From: Polytrichum commune
Taxonomy: Eukaryota > Streptophyta > Polytrichopsida > Polytrichales > Polytrichaceae
Direction: 5' to 3'
NCBI GenBank assembly: GCA_950295325.1
Contig: OX485805.1
Location: 40,967,501 to 41,031,500 of the forward strand
DNA length: 64,000 nt
Each line of letters begins with the position of its first letter. Position 1 is the stretch's first letter. Positions 11,490-23,450 of the stretch are shown here, in pieces. A program made the translations under genes and the position numbers. Below the pieces are notes generated by a model. The model was not told the DNA's origin and did not search any database. It was given only the letters and a program-made list of their open reading frames with translations.

Positions 11490-12080
11490 TTTAGTGTGCT
11501 GCTGCTGCTGATGATGATGTCCTCCATGAAAAGCGTCTGGGTTCACGTGAAGGAGAGCCGTGGTCATCATCAATTGTCGTATGAAAGTTGCTGGCGATTG
11601 GCTGATATGGTATGGACGCGAAGGGTTTGATTCAAATGTGGGCTGATGCGGCCTAACTTAGTAGGTACTTCGCAGTTAGGGAGACTCAGTGGGCTACTGC
11701 TTATGGTAGACGTGTAAATTCCTTACTCTGTCATCGATTTCCAACACACACAACTTTGTAGTACCACCATTGAGGCCTGGGATGGCATTCCTGTCATCTC
11801 TACCCTAAGAGAAATGGTGCGATGTGTGCGAGAACATCATCGTCTCTACTTCGTGATGATGATGATGTCGTCCATGAACAGGCCTCTGGGTTCATGTGAA
11901 GAAGGCCGTGCTCATCACCAGTTCTCGGATGAATAGGACTGGCGATCGATTCATATGGTTTGGACACCAAGGATGTGATTGGCATTTGGATGATGCGGCT
12001 TAACGTAGTAGGTACTTAGCAACTAGGAAGACTCAGTGGGCTACTGACTATGGTAGACGTGTAAACGATTTCACAACACA
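11490..12080 (+). repeat. Two tandem units of about 345 bp downstream of the U11/U12-20K gene
   Basis: Unit 1 starts near 11,506 and unit 2 near 11,853. Both begin with a GATGATGATGTC run followed by TCCATGAA, and both contain CTGGGTTCA(C/T)GTGAAG, GGCGAT, TAGTAGGTACTT and AGACTCAGTGGGCTACTG, ending GGTAGACGTGTAAA. Conservation is patchy. They could be part of the 3' UTR or a non-coding element. No ORF is shared between units. Confidence 0.75.
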
Positions 12081-13306
12081 TCCAAATGTGTGGTGCCACT
12101 ATCGGGGCCTGCGATGGCATTCTTGTCATCCCTACCCTGACATGCTGCGACGTGTCTGTGAGAGAGCATCATCGCCTCTACTTGGAAAAGAAATATCCCC
12201 ATTCAGAAGGTTGGAACCCATAGACCCCCTGAAAATAGCGACACATGGCCCCAGAAACCAAGGTTGGGCAGTTGGGCTATGGGCGCACAGACAGCCCGCG
12301 CCCATAGCCTCCACGTGTTGTGGAGGGAAACTTGAAATTTCACTAGTAAGCTATCTGCAGTCCCCAGGAGATTAGTGCGCTCGCTGTAACCGCTCGGTTA
12401 CAGCTACGAAGGAGGACCACCATCGCAGCTGATGGATGGTGGTCTGTGGGGTTGGTTGTGAGAAAAGTTGGTTAGCATTTTGCCCAGGAATTCTTAGAAA
12501 CCTGAGGAGAACAGGCCGGCCCTGTGCCTAAAGTTGCGTAACACTTGAGGCTGGCGGACACACAGCTCGCATGTTGTCAATATTTGTTCCGTTTTATTGC
12601 GGTAATAACAGACAGTGAGGAGGAATGAGAAACAATCCATTTAGCTCAGAAATCCATGCATTGTGTGGCTGGGTTTAAGAACACTTCAGTGTCACTTGGG
12701 TGTCGATGGTGTTGTGATCTGTTGAGCGCCTGTGTGATTAACGTAGTCATAGTGAATCGATCGGTGTTTTATCTGATGTATTTCCTGCGTTCTCTTAGTG
12801 TGACATATTATTCTGCTGTGAACGCCTGCCAAATGTTTTTGTCAGTTGGTAGTGTCAAATATCTTGATGCGAAATTGTTGTCTCCACATTCTTGGGAGGA
12901 TTTCCCTGTCTATGCGACTTCTCTGCCGATGGTTGAGGGGTTGCACCTTGACCAAGAGCAGTAGCATACCCATGCCGAAGTGGTTAAATATCAGAATTTG
13001 CCTCGGAAATGTACAGTTGTGATTTTTGAAGTGTGCAACTTGGGGTGTACTGTACCAAAAGTTTCCCACAGTCAGCTGGCTGCCATGACCTGTTCCAGGA
13101 ACTCTTCATAACAGGCAAAAATCGACTATAGCTCACTAATAAAATTGCTATGTCTGGCACTAATCCTTAAACACCATGCCCCAGACGATCAATCTACTGA
13201 TTTGAGCTCGATTTTATGTGCCCTTTGGTGTCTGGATGGTACTAAGGCACATTGAAGTGGTTCTTAACCTGGGCCTAGGGGAAATTACTCAACTAGCAGG
13301 ATTGCT
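12081..13306. other. Intergenic, one strong small hairpin
   Basis: No gene recognised. A perfect 12-bp stem (GGCTATGGGCGC / GCGCCCATAGCC, about 12,274-12,308) with an 11-nt loop lies here. It stands alone and is not followed by a T-run. The final 150 bp may include the promoter and leader of the Stig1-like gene. Confidence 0.55.
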
Positions 13307-15768
13307 ATGGTGGTGAGGCTGCAGTTTGGTGTTGTCACTGTGCTTCTTGCCATGGTTGCCTCCAGCTCATCTATTCGTGTATCTGGCGATCAAAATCATA
13401 CCTTCAGGGCTCTGGCATTGAGATTTCCTCCGAGTTTATCAGATGGACAACAACATGAAGCCAGGAGCAGGGGTAGGATTTATGCACTGCCAACCCCCTT
13501 TGTATAATTATCAATTCAATTTTTTTGTGGAAGGGTTGTATGTTGTTTACACAAACAATTCACATGGTCAAACAGTCTCTGAATCTTATAAATAATCTCA
13601 TTGACAACGTGATGATGTTTGTGTTTGTAATTATGTGTGTGAGCGTTGGGTGTTTATTGCCTGATTTCCAGTATGTAAAAATTTCAATTGGTGCACTGAG
13701 TGCTCATCACAATGTAGCCTCTTTTCTTCGGTGCAGAAGGAAATTTAAGGGTATATTGCACAATGGGGTTTTTTACTTGGAAGTGTCTTCTAAGACAATG
13801 GACACATTTCTAGTACCCTTCACAATCCATTCTGAAATTGTTCATACTGTTGTGAACTTAATTGTGTGCATGTTACAGAGCATCCTTGTTCTCAATTGCC
13901 TAATTTGTAGTACAACTACATTGATCCACTTGATACCTTCATTCCAAGACTCGAAGGGTGAACATCATTCCAGTAACTTGGAAGGGGTAAACAGTCAAGA
14001 ACAAACCAGCCTATTACAAAATTTTAGGCGGGAAAACCTGCTAACAATGTCTATGAACAACAGAAATCTGTGCAGTAGCCTGGTTTGCTTTCCAACCAGA
14101 AGTCAGTAGGTTACCTAATATAATGGAGGGGGTTATAGTGCACCTGATGATGCTCCATTCTTTGAGCTAATGAAAGCTTGGCTACGACAAACTACAAAAT
14201 ATTGTGGCTAATTGATAAAACAAGCTAATGACCACTATTAAAGCCTCACTACAACTAATTACTAAATACTGTAACTAAGTTAAGTGAGACAGAGTTCGAG
14301 ACAAGTAAAGCTCTCCAAGGGAACATGTGATAATGTGTGAAGTGGATAAGGATGGCCAAAGCTCTGTAGGAGCCAAATCTCACATGCTTTATGATGTGTA
14401 ATTTCTCCTTCTCTTAACTTTATTTCATCAAGCGAATATTTATATTCCTCTTATTCGATCAACTCTTTCAATTGTGCTTTGGCTTAGTTTATTTCCTTAA
14501 TTACTGCGCTACTCATCCAATTTAGTGTGGCATTAAAACTTGTGTGTCATGTTAATTACAATGGTCTTCATGACTAGTCAGTTAGCACCAAGTGTCACAT
14601 GACACTGTCTCTAATTGCCACCTGATGAGTATTAGACAATTAATGTGGGTTGATGATGAATAGTGTGGGCCAACCTAAATCACATGTTTAGTGTATTTAT
14701 CAGAAACCTAATCCGAGAACATCAGTGAGAATGAGATCATCCTCCCCTCTCCCAAAATTTTTTTTTTGATGGTTTGAAATTGAGTTAATCATAGAAGCAG
14801 ACAGGCAAGCACAAGCTCACAAGTGTCCAGGGAGATTTTTGGTCATATCAGTTGAAATCCTAGTGTTTCCAAGTTCAAATGGTTACATGTTGACATCTTT
14901 CAGTTTTCTTTATTGATTTGAGGTATATTCTCTGAATTCCTCTAAAATGATCAGTAATTCTCCTGAAGTCTTGAACTTTAACCTGTTATTTCTCAAACTC
15001 AACCGGTTCATCTGGAACTAGCAGTTGCTTCTCCCCATTCACTGCAAGCTCATCACATAAACCTCCGTCCCTCTGACCTCTATTGTTAATGTTGGTGAGC
15101 AAAGTCCTTATAAGAACAGAACAGAACTGGCTTCATGCAATCCACCGTCACCAGGAGAGCTAATGATTGCACAAAGCAAGTTCTGTGCAGACAAATAAAG
15201 TGAAGCACTTCCTCACTGCAGCAGCATAATCACCAAACAAAAACAGTAAATTTAAATTAATCCAACAGTAACCTAATTTGAGGTGATTGCCCTTAGGCCT
15301 ACGAAATAAGCATGTCTGGTATTACGTAACAGGCCACAGGTCCTTGAACCTGAAGTGAGGACCAACAATATGAACAAAACAGATTCAGATCTGATTACTC
15401 CAGGATTATTATTAGTAGGGCTCCTAATTAAACGTGTCTGGTGTCACGTATCAACAGACAACAGGTCTTTGACGTATTTGAATGCACGGCGGCTGTCTGG
15501 CAAGTATGGGTGTCAATGGAACCCTGAGATATGCACAAAAGAGCCTGTGCACATGCTGTTGGGGCCTGATTGCTGCCGATCCATGTGCACCAACATGAAG
15601 AAGGACGTTTTTAACTGTGGGGTATGCGGTCACATTTGTTTTTATGGAAGTATTTGCTGCAATGGGGCGTGCATCGACATCTTCAACAACCACAGGCATT
15701 GTGGAGGGTGCCACAATACATGTCCCACAGGTTCTACATGTCAGTATGGAATGTGTGATTATACTTGA
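13307..15768 (+). CDS. Secreted Stig1-like cysteine-rich protein, two exons
   Basis: Exon 1 (13307-13472) encodes a signal peptide (MVVRLQFGVVTVLLAMVASS) plus a short propeptide-like region. Exon 2 (15458-15768) encodes the Stig1 domain and stops at TGA. Exon 1 ends with donor GG|GTAGGA in phase 1, and exon 2 starts after TCAACAG in phase 1, giving 158 residues. The domain has 16 cysteines including DCCRSMC, NCGVCG, ICCNGAC, HCGGC and the terminal YGMCDY hallmark. Stig1 proteins are secreted apoplastic peptides; in flowering plants they act at the stigma, and in other plants roles are poorly known. The 2-kb intron contains a MULE-like MITE. The acceptor has a weak pyrimidine tract, so the exon join is the least certain part; the exon 2 domain itself is clear. 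A start inside the exon 2 ORF (15355) would lack a signal peptide. Confidence 0.86.
14825..15041 (-). mobile_element. MULE-like MITE, family 1, copy 3, in the Stig1 intron
   Basis: Reverse-oriented copy: starts near CCAGGGAGATTTTTGG, contains AAATGATCAGTAATTCTCCTG, AAGTCTTGAACTTTAACC and CTCAAACTCAACCGGTTCAT, and ends near CTTCTCCCCATTCAC. Internal sequence is well preserved but the outer TIR bases have drifted. Ends are approximate. Confidence 0.82.
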
Positions 15769-16793
15769 CTCCAAGAGTCCAAAACTTGCGTAGTACAAAA
15801 CCTTATATTGTCTATATTAATCTCTACCTTTTCAATATGGCACAATAAACAATACTTAGCTGGTTAAGTATCTCGCCATCATCTTTGAGTCTTTTCTATG
15901 GTTACAGTCGTTGGCAGAGTTTATATGTAATATACTGGATACTTACTGTTGGGTTTTTAATGAGATTGTCAGAATGTGGAATACAGTGTTACAGAATAAA
16001 GTTTAGTAGATTTCAGTTTTCTTATGACATCTAGTCCTTTCAGCATTTGCAGATTAGCACCATATTTATTTGTTGTTTTCATGTCACTCTGGGTGTTGAT
16101 AAGTGATGGCGATAGAATACATGTCAGGGGCCTGAAATTATAGTCATAGTTATAAAGCATACATTACCTATGCTAATTTCAGTCGTTTAGGGGCACCAAA
16201 TCTTTTTGCATCAGATTCTTAAAATCATGTTTTGTGTGTTAAAGTTGACAATGTCTTCCTCCAACTTCCCAGGCACCCTTACATGTTAGCTTCATGTTTC
16301 ACTGCAATGAAACATGATTCAGGTTGACATTGGTTGATTGGCTGTCAAGGTTTGTCTTCTTAAAGTCTCCAGCATTTACTCTCCACTACAGATTCGCATG
16401 TGATGTGGTAGATTACCAACATTAGTTTTTTGGTAATATCTCTCAACCTCTCTCACTCCTGTATCATCTCATCACTGGTTTCTTAGAATTTTGGAACAAA
16501 GATGAGAACGCAAAGTAAATTTATTGAACTGGTGCAGTATATATTCTCTCATCCTGTCATACCCAGCAAGTATCAATAATTGACTGGTATCATATTTTTG
16601 ATACTGATTTGATAGATTTTGGATACCAGTCCAACATTGGTTCCTACACTAACTTAGAAAACTGAGAAGCAGACCCTTGTGTGTCTACAATGGAGACATT
16701 GGATAGACGTTGTGAGAATAAAATCTTTATAATTTACATAAGGAAGTTACATGCATCATGGCACCAACAGAGAGGTTGAAATGCACATTTCAC
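15769..16793. other. Intergenic between convergent Stig1-like and UGT genes
   Basis: No gene recognised. It should hold the 3' UTRs of both flanking genes, since their stops face each other at 15,768 (+) and 16,794 (-). Confidence 0.6.
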
Positions 16794-19700
16794 TCATCTC
16801 ATGAACAACGTAATTTCATCCACAAACAGCTCCAAATTCTTGGCAGAGGAGCCCCCTGGAGACACCGCCTGGATGGCTTGATCCCTCAATTTGGAAGCTT
16901 TCTCCCTCACCATCCTTCCCTCTTCACTCTCAAACAGCTGCTTCACCACTCTGGCAACTTCATCTGCCTCGATAATCGTGTTGGGACCCTTGGTGAAATC
17001 CAGGGCGGCTTTTGCTTCATCAACGAGAAACCTGCTCAAGGGAAAAATACAATCAATCTATTAGAAAAAAATGGAAAATTCAGCAACAATATAATTTGCT
17101 TCTAGGGAGAGGAAGGAAAGATGCAAGAGAATGTTGATTTGACTTGTTTTTGTTGGACTATATGTAGTCATCCACTGATGTGGCATCTATGTAGAAATTT
17201 CTTTTCCCTAGAAACTTATAGGGTACTGTTAAGGCAGGTCCACTATGGGGAAGCAGAGGTGAACCATTTTATGACTACGGTACCAATTCCTACAAATTAC
17301 TTTCTCCCCAGTATGCATAGATTTTGAGCTTCTAAGAACCAGACATGGAATTAAGAGAAGAGTCCAGGGCAATGATGGATGATGTGGACGCATGATCAAT
17401 ACACATCCAAGAAAATTAATTAGGTTATCATAAGATAGTTTGGAAATGCTTGAGAATGATGTGGCTGGCACCTCTAGAGAAGTTTCAGTCTAGAAATTTA
17501 AGGGATATGGTTAAGGCAGGTACACTATTGGAAGCATAGGTGAACAATTTTATGATCATGGTACCGATTCCCAAAGATTACTTCCTCCCCGGTATGCATA
17601 GGTTTTGAGCTACTAAGAAACCAGACATAGAAGTACGGGGAGAAGTTCAGGGCTATGATGGGTGATGTGCACACATGATCAATACACATCCAAGCAAATT
17701 TATTTAGGTTGGCATAAGATATGTTTGAAATTGCTTGAGAAAATTGTGACAAACCTGCAGTTCATACGCTGCTCCGCTTGCAACGGCCACGCCAGCAATG
17801 GCACCGCCCGGCACAAGCTCTCAAGCACAGAGTTCCAGCCACAGTGGGTTAAGAAGCCTCCGACCGCTGGGTGAGAGAGAATTTCAAGTTGGGGTGCCCA
17901 CCCGCGCACCAGGTAGCCTTGCCCCTCGATCCTGCCCTCGTACCCGTCAGGGAGGTACTCCGAAGGCGCCAAGCTCTTGTCAATGGGGTCCCTGCCGTCC
18001 CACTGGGCGGGAGGGCGACATACGTACAAGAACTTGTGACCGCTGTCCGCAAGGCCGGTCGCGAGGGCGGTGATTTGTTTGTCCCGCAGACTAGAAACGC
18101 TGCCGAATGAAACGAACACAACCGAGGCCTCGGGTTGCGAGTCCAGCCATCGGAGGCAGTGGTCCCTGTGTTCGGTAGTGGAGTTTGAGCTGGTTCCAAG
18201 TGCTTCTGTGCTCAGGTATGCTGGAGGCAGGAGGGGCCCAATGGGTAGCACACTGCGCTTTCCCTGCAGAAACAAAAGCAATTTATAACGATTTATTATC
18301 CCTCACAACTCAGCATTAATTCATCCCACTAGCCTCAGGATTAAGGCCTCCTTTGAAATACCGCTTGAGTTGAGAGCTCGAACTTGCAGCTTTGGGGGTT
18401 TGATACTGGGAATTGACAAGCTTTTTATCTAAAGCTCAAACTGTTTGAGCTCTCAAGAGCTTGAGCAAGTGTATGGTGGCCATGCTCAAAGTGGGATATC
18501 AAGGTCCCCTAATTCATTAGCAGTGATACCCCACTTTCATGCCAAAAAGATTCAGCAGCAATTTTCATCTCACTAACCTCAGGATTAAGGTCCCCTTTGC
18601 AATACAGCTTGAGTTGAGAGTTCAAATTTTTCAAATTTGTACATGATATCTTAGGCTTAGGATGAGGGTTATGCTCTAGGGAAGTCACCCTCTTTCCCAA
18701 TCGTAGAAGGCCACGTTAGGCGCCATTTATTATGTGCACACATACAAGAGAGCAACTTTCTTCAAGAGGATTTCTCCCCTGCACTCTTGCAATCACAAGT
18801 TTCCCTTTTGAGCCATGAGGATCCAAAATGTGCAACTGTAATCAACCCTCACAGTGCAAAAATCGTGTTTCACTAAAACATGAAAAAGTCAAAAAAATAG
18901 AGGAGGGGGACTTCTGGAGAGGTGACTGTCCTACTTGACGGTCGGTTTACATATTCAAGAATTTTAAGTATTGTTGTGACTAACCTACTTGGGATGATTT
19001 TCCTTGCTCGCTACAGGCAACTATACAGTTCAAGTTCACTTGCAAATGGCGCTTCCTCCCCGTGGTAAATAAATCAACGATCTATAGGAGTTTTGGTTTC
19101 TCCAATTCCACTGGCTCCATATATGTTTATTAAGAAAAACAAAGCCATCTCACATTGAAACTCCTTATCACAATACAGCCACGAGGATCTAGAATGTGCA
19201 ACTGAAATCCACCTTCACAGTGCCAAAATCCCTGGAACATACAAAATAATAAGAGGAGGAAGAGAATTCTGGAGAAAACTAAGTTGAAGCTCACCTGTGG
19301 GGATGAAGCTCCGTAGATACGATCGCGAATGCCCTCGATACACTTGTGCTCCAGCTCCTCGAACGAATTGATGAGCACTCCCTTGGCCTCTGGCAGGCGG
19401 GCACAGTTGCGCAGAAAGAAGTCGTAGACTTCAGGGATGATCTTGTAGTTGAGCATCATGGTGGGCATGTCGGTTGCGACAATGGGAGCCATCCCTGGAA
19501 TGTCATTGAAAGGATCTGTACCCACGGGGAGGCGCCCTTGCTCTTGCAACGTCGGCACATAGGCCATCAAGGATAAGCACAACGAGGGCGATGTGTAGAG
19601 GACGTACTTTGCAATACCCAATTTATTCGCCACATCCTGCAAGCAAATGCCATCAATGGGTCAGTATCTTAGGAAGAGACTCTTACCCATAACAAGGACA

Positions 19701-21370
19701 AGAAATCCACCCAATTCATACTCCCCGCTTCCGAATTCCAAGCAATGCATGTATAACTCCATGGTTATCGTGATTGAGACTCTTACTCCAGATATGTTTT
19801 GTGCTGACAAAATGAGCACACCCATAACAAGCACAAGATATCCACCCAGTTTAAGCTCCCCGCATCGAAAATCCAAGCAATGCAAATACAATTTTATGAT
19901 TGTTGTAGTGAGATGCTTACCCATCCTCTCCTCGTGCTGACATCAGGCCAAAGAGGAGGTGTGCACATCCATAACAAGCGAAAACAAGATATTCACCCAA
20001 TTCAAGCTCCCCACACCCAACATTCAAGGAATGCATAACCAACTTCATAATTACTGCCCTTGGGTCCCTCGCCACGTTCATCCTAATCAAAAGAAAACTC
20101 AACTCCAAAACCTAACCACACCGTGCGACTGCCTAGGCCGCTCACATAGCTTCAATAACCTCAGATTTGCATACTAGGTGATAAGTCTCTCAATTGTCTC
20201 AACCAAGGAAAGAGATTGAAGCGCTTTCCCCTTCTTTCGCTAGCTTTCTTAGCGAGCCTGAGTGTTTCAACCCCGGACCTTTGTCATACACAAACAGGTG
20301 ACTTTTGTTTCTCTTTAACGCCCCCCCCCCCCCGCTATGTGGATATTTGTATGTGGATATTTTTATGTGCTCTTCATGCATGCTTGTTTAAGCTCCCGAA
20401 ATTGTATGTAGTCGAAGAGGCCTTTCACAATGCTTTTGTAGTCGAGAGGCTGTTCAATTATGCTTGCTTAAGCTCCCTAAAAGAAATTGTAAGTAGCATG
20501 CAATTGAAGAGGCTCTTGAAAAGGATTAATGCTTGCTTAAGCCCCTGAAAAGGATTGTAACATGCGGTTGAAGAGGCTCTTCAATCATGATTGCTTAAGC
20601 TACCGAAGAGAGATTATAACTTGCGGTCAAGGAGACTCTTCATTCATGCTTTCTTAAGCTCCCGAAAAGGGATTAAAACATGCGGTTGAAGAGGCTCTTC
20701 GTTCATGCTTTCTTAACCTCCTGAAAAGGGATTCTAGGATGCGGTCGAAGAAGCTCTTCATTGATGCTTCCCTGCTTGCTTAAGCTCCCGAGAAGGGATT
20801 GTACCATGCGGTCATTGAGGCTCTTTTTTCATTCATGCTTGCTTGCTTAAGCTCCCGAAAAGTGATTGAAGCATGGGGTCTAAGATGCTGAGACTCTTAG
20901 ATCGAAAGATGCCATCAAAGGTAGCAGACAAAGTATCTGGAGTTGAATTGGGAGCACTCATTTTTTGAGGGGTGTCACATACATACCTGAGTCCATCCAA
21001 GAAACATGTCACAGAGAATGCACACTGGTGGTGCGAGACCGGGAGTCGACCGAAGCTCCTGCAACAATTCCTCGAAGTCCTGTGTGATGCGTTCAGAAGC
21101 AGAAATCATAGGCAGTGGCCCAATCTCATCTCCTGGCTGAGGCAAGCCACCGAGGCCCACCACCCTGAGCTTGTCCAGGCCTTCCACTTGTTTGAAGTCT
21201 TTTGGTGCAATGTGGTCGAACGCGTTCACGAAGGTTATGGTGACTCCCAATGCACTCAACTGCCTTGCAAAATGTAGGACAGGTATGCTGTGGCCTTTTG
21301 CGGGGAATGGCAGGATGACGACGTGTGGTTGCGTGGCCATCTCGGCCGCAACCTCCGTTCCAGCCGTCAT
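16794..21370 (-). CDS. UDP-glycosyltransferase (GT1 family), four exons
   Basis: Exons on the minus strand, 5' to 3': 21370-20987, 19636-19295, 18263-17755 and 17031-16794. Phases are 0, 0, 2 and all introns are GT..AG; the product is 490 residues, usual for plant UGTs. The acceptor-activating histidine is H27 in PFPAKGHSIPVLHFA. The 44-residue PSPG sugar-donor box is at 364-407 (starts WAPQLEILSHPAVGG, contains HCGWNS, ends AEQ); terminal Gln and the Trp of HCGWNS favour UDP-glucose. One oddity is LCRAVP where LxxGVP is usual (Gly to Ala). The enzyme would be cytosolic, glycosylating a small lipophilic acceptor that cannot be predicted here. An intron splits the codon after the PSPG box (AG|G). 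Introns 1-3 are packed with tandem repeats. Start chosen at M1; M11 is a possible alternative. Confidence 0.95.
17205..17754. repeat. Tandem duplication (about 280-bp unit) in UGT intron 3
   Basis: About 17,215-17,470 and 17,495-17,750 match in order: GGTTAAGGCAGGT(A/C)CACTAT, TTTTATGA(C/T)(T/C)A(C/T)GGTACC, TATGCATAG(A/G)TTTTGAGCT, GATCAATACACATCCAAG. The second unit ends at the exon 3 donor, so the duplication abuts coding sequence. Confidence 0.85.
18330..19240. repeat. Dispersed and locally duplicated repeats in UGT intron 2
   Basis: CTCAGGATTAAGG(C/T)C followed by GCTTGAGTTGAGAG occurs near 18,334 and again near 18,580. GAGGATC(C/T)A(A/G)AATGTGCAACTG occurs near 18,818 and 19,183. The stretch 18,360-18,500 belongs to the family tandemly repeated at 55,430-55,980, and 18,970-19,000 (TAAGTATTG..GTGACTAACC) recurs at 51,570 and 53,578. 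Confidence 0.75.
19675..20060. repeat. Three tandem units of about 140 bp in UGT intron 1
   Basis: Units near 19,685, 19,823 and 19,969 each contain CCATAACAAG..ACAAGA(A/T)AT, (T/C)CACCCA(A/G)TT, AGCTCCCC-like sequence and CCAAGCAATGCA/CAAGGAATGCAT. Divergence between units is moderate. Confidence 0.85.
20380..20890. repeat. Minisatellite, about 59-bp unit, about nine copies, in UGT intron 1
   Basis: The consensus unit starts TGCTTGCTTAAGCTCCCGAA and continues AAGGGATTGTAACATGCGGT, TGAAGAGGCTCTTCATTCA. Copies vary in the inner bases and in the length of a GCTTGCTT prefix. A 13-C homopolymer lies just upstream at about 20,321. Confidence 0.9.
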
Positions 21371-23450
21371 CTTTTCCAGGCCCTGTCAACTGGAGCACCA
21401 AGCACAATGAGCACAAATTTATCAGATTCAAAGTATGAAGAGCACACGAGGGTGCTACACAGAGATCACAAGCTTCAACATTTCTGCATTTATCTGAAAC
21501 GAGGCTCAATTGTTGCATTTGATAACAGTTCAAGACAGAAAGCAATCTCTAAGCTCCACTAGAATTGCAGTACACTATATTCATACAGATGCAGTTCCTT
21601 GCCGGAAGAATGCAGGTGGCTTAAAGTCACGCATATATTGTGAATGCACAACCCATTCAGCTTGTGATTGGAAGTTGGAACACTTGGTTCCATTATCCAA
21701 AACGAAGTTCAATTGTTGCATGTGAATCTCATTATAAGACAGAAAGAAATACATCTAAGCTCCACTAAATTGCAGCGCACTATGTAACAGTTCATACAAA
21801 TACAGTTTGTTGCCAGAAGAATGCAGGTGAGTGCACAGCCCATTCAGCCTGCCACAGAAAGAATACTGTAAATGGAAGTTGGAACACTTGGTTCCACTTC
21901 AGTAGACTACTCAAGGTCCTTTGTTGCAGATGGTGTGGATAGAGTAGATAATATTGGCTGAAGAGGGTTCCTTCAGCTGTGGCCTACTGGGTGGTAGAAT
22001 TACCACAGATCAGGGAGTCCAGTGAACCATTTGCTCCGGAGATGGAGTTTTATCCCTCTCAACATAACGTGCAGCTTTTGTTGAGAGCATTCCAGTGTGT
22101 AACAAACGTGAACTTAGCCTCAAATTTTGCGTTAGAAGCAGTCAGGGATTAAGTTAGTGCCTCACATCTTTTATTAAAGCAATGTCTAAGCCTCACTAAA
22201 ACTGCAGTGCATTCTGTTCATATAGATGCAGTTCTCTGCTAGAAGAAAGGAGGTGGCTTAAACTTACGGATGTCTCTTAATGGCACAATCCTCATGGCCT
22301 AACACAGACACATACTGTTAGTGGAAGCTGTAACACTTGGTTCCACTTCAGTAGCTATCCCAAGGTCCTTGTTGCAGAAGGTGTGGCTAACTGATTAGGG
22401 TTCCTTACGATATAGCCATGCGGAAGCCATGTCGCGGGCTACTCCGTAATTTAACTACCCTCAGCTCAAGAGTACTCCAGTGAAACAGATGCTTTCACGT
22501 CTTCTATCAGTACTCTCCACTTGCAGCTTGTGTTAAAAACCACTTTCCTGTGCAACAAGTCCCTAATGTTGTCTCACATTTTGGACTAGGAGTTGAGCTA
22601 ATGCGTCAATAGTACGGAGCTCCACCCGACCACTAAACTAGTATCAAAAAATCACAACAGTAGTCTACCTACCCTCAGATCACAGTATTCCAGTGAACCA
22701 GATGCTTCCACCTGTTCCAGTGCTCTCAACATCAAATACAGCTTGTGTTGAAAACCATTCCAATGTTAAACAAACCTCCGACTGTAACCTCAAGGTTCAG
22801 GCCAGGAGCCGTCGGGGGTTAAGCTAGTCCTCAATACGAACTCTCCACCCAAGCACTGAAATAGTGGCATGAATGACCACAGACTCAGTTCACGTACGCC
22901 ATGGGTATGGCCATGGGTATAGACACGAGCTGATTACTGTGAGACTGCGCCACTTAAAACCATTCCAATGTGCATCTCACCCAAATTCCACAAGCAACTC
23001 AAGGATTCGGATAAAAGTCTCATGCCCTTTCCACCAAAGGGCCGAAATAGCATGACTGACTACACAATCAAAAAATCACAACGGTAGTCTACCTACCCTC
23101 AGCTCATAATATTCCAGTGCACCAGATGCTTCCACCTGTATCAGTACTGTCAACATAACAGCTTGTGTTGAAAACCATTCCAATGCACAACAAACCCCCA
23201 AATGTAGCCTCGCAATCTGAACTAGTGGCATGAATGACCACAAACGGGTGGGGCTAGAGTAGACATGAGCTGGTGAGTGTAAAACTGCACTTCTCAAAAC
23301 CAATCCAATGTGCAGCTCGATCAAATGTAACTCACCCCAAGATCCACAAGCAACTGAAGGACTCAGCTTAGAACCTTAAACCCTGTGGCACTACAGCACC
23401 GAAATGGCATGAAACACTGACCAAACTGTATCAAAAATTCACATGGCCAA
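21371..23450. repeat. UGT upstream region made of degenerate tandem repeats
   Basis: This is the 5' flank of the minus-strand UGT. About 21,545-21,700, 21,745-21,900 and 22,180-22,340 repeat TCTAAGC(T/C)(C/T)CACTA, CATA(C/G)A(G/T)(A/T)TGCAGTT and AAG(T/C)TG(G/T)AACACTTGGTTCCA. About 22,440-22,760 and 23,090-23,330 repeat CTACCCTCAG, AGATGCTTCCACCTGT and CAGCTTGTGTTGAAAACCA. No gene is supported. Confidence 0.75.

Noticed and set aside
11001-11573. 190-codon ORF on the - strand
   Set aside because: Antisense to exon 4 and 3' flank of the U11/U12-20K gene; His/Gln runs come from the CTG/ATG trinucleotides.
11506-11610. Box C/D snoRNA
   Set aside because: A C-box-like TGATGATG is present but the D box (CTGA) is not kept in the tandem copy and no terminal stem is clear.
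13525-14109. 194-codon ORF on the + strand
   Set aside because: It lies wholly in the Stig1-like intron, has no recognisable domain and no good start context; low-complexity hydrophobic reading of AT-rich DNA.
15451-15798. 115-codon antisense ORF
   Set aside because: Mirror of the Stig1 exon; codon structure fits the sense frame.
20380-20890. CRISPR-like array
   Set aside because: Whole 59-bp units repeat with drift; no constant repeat with unique spacers. A plant intron minisatellite.
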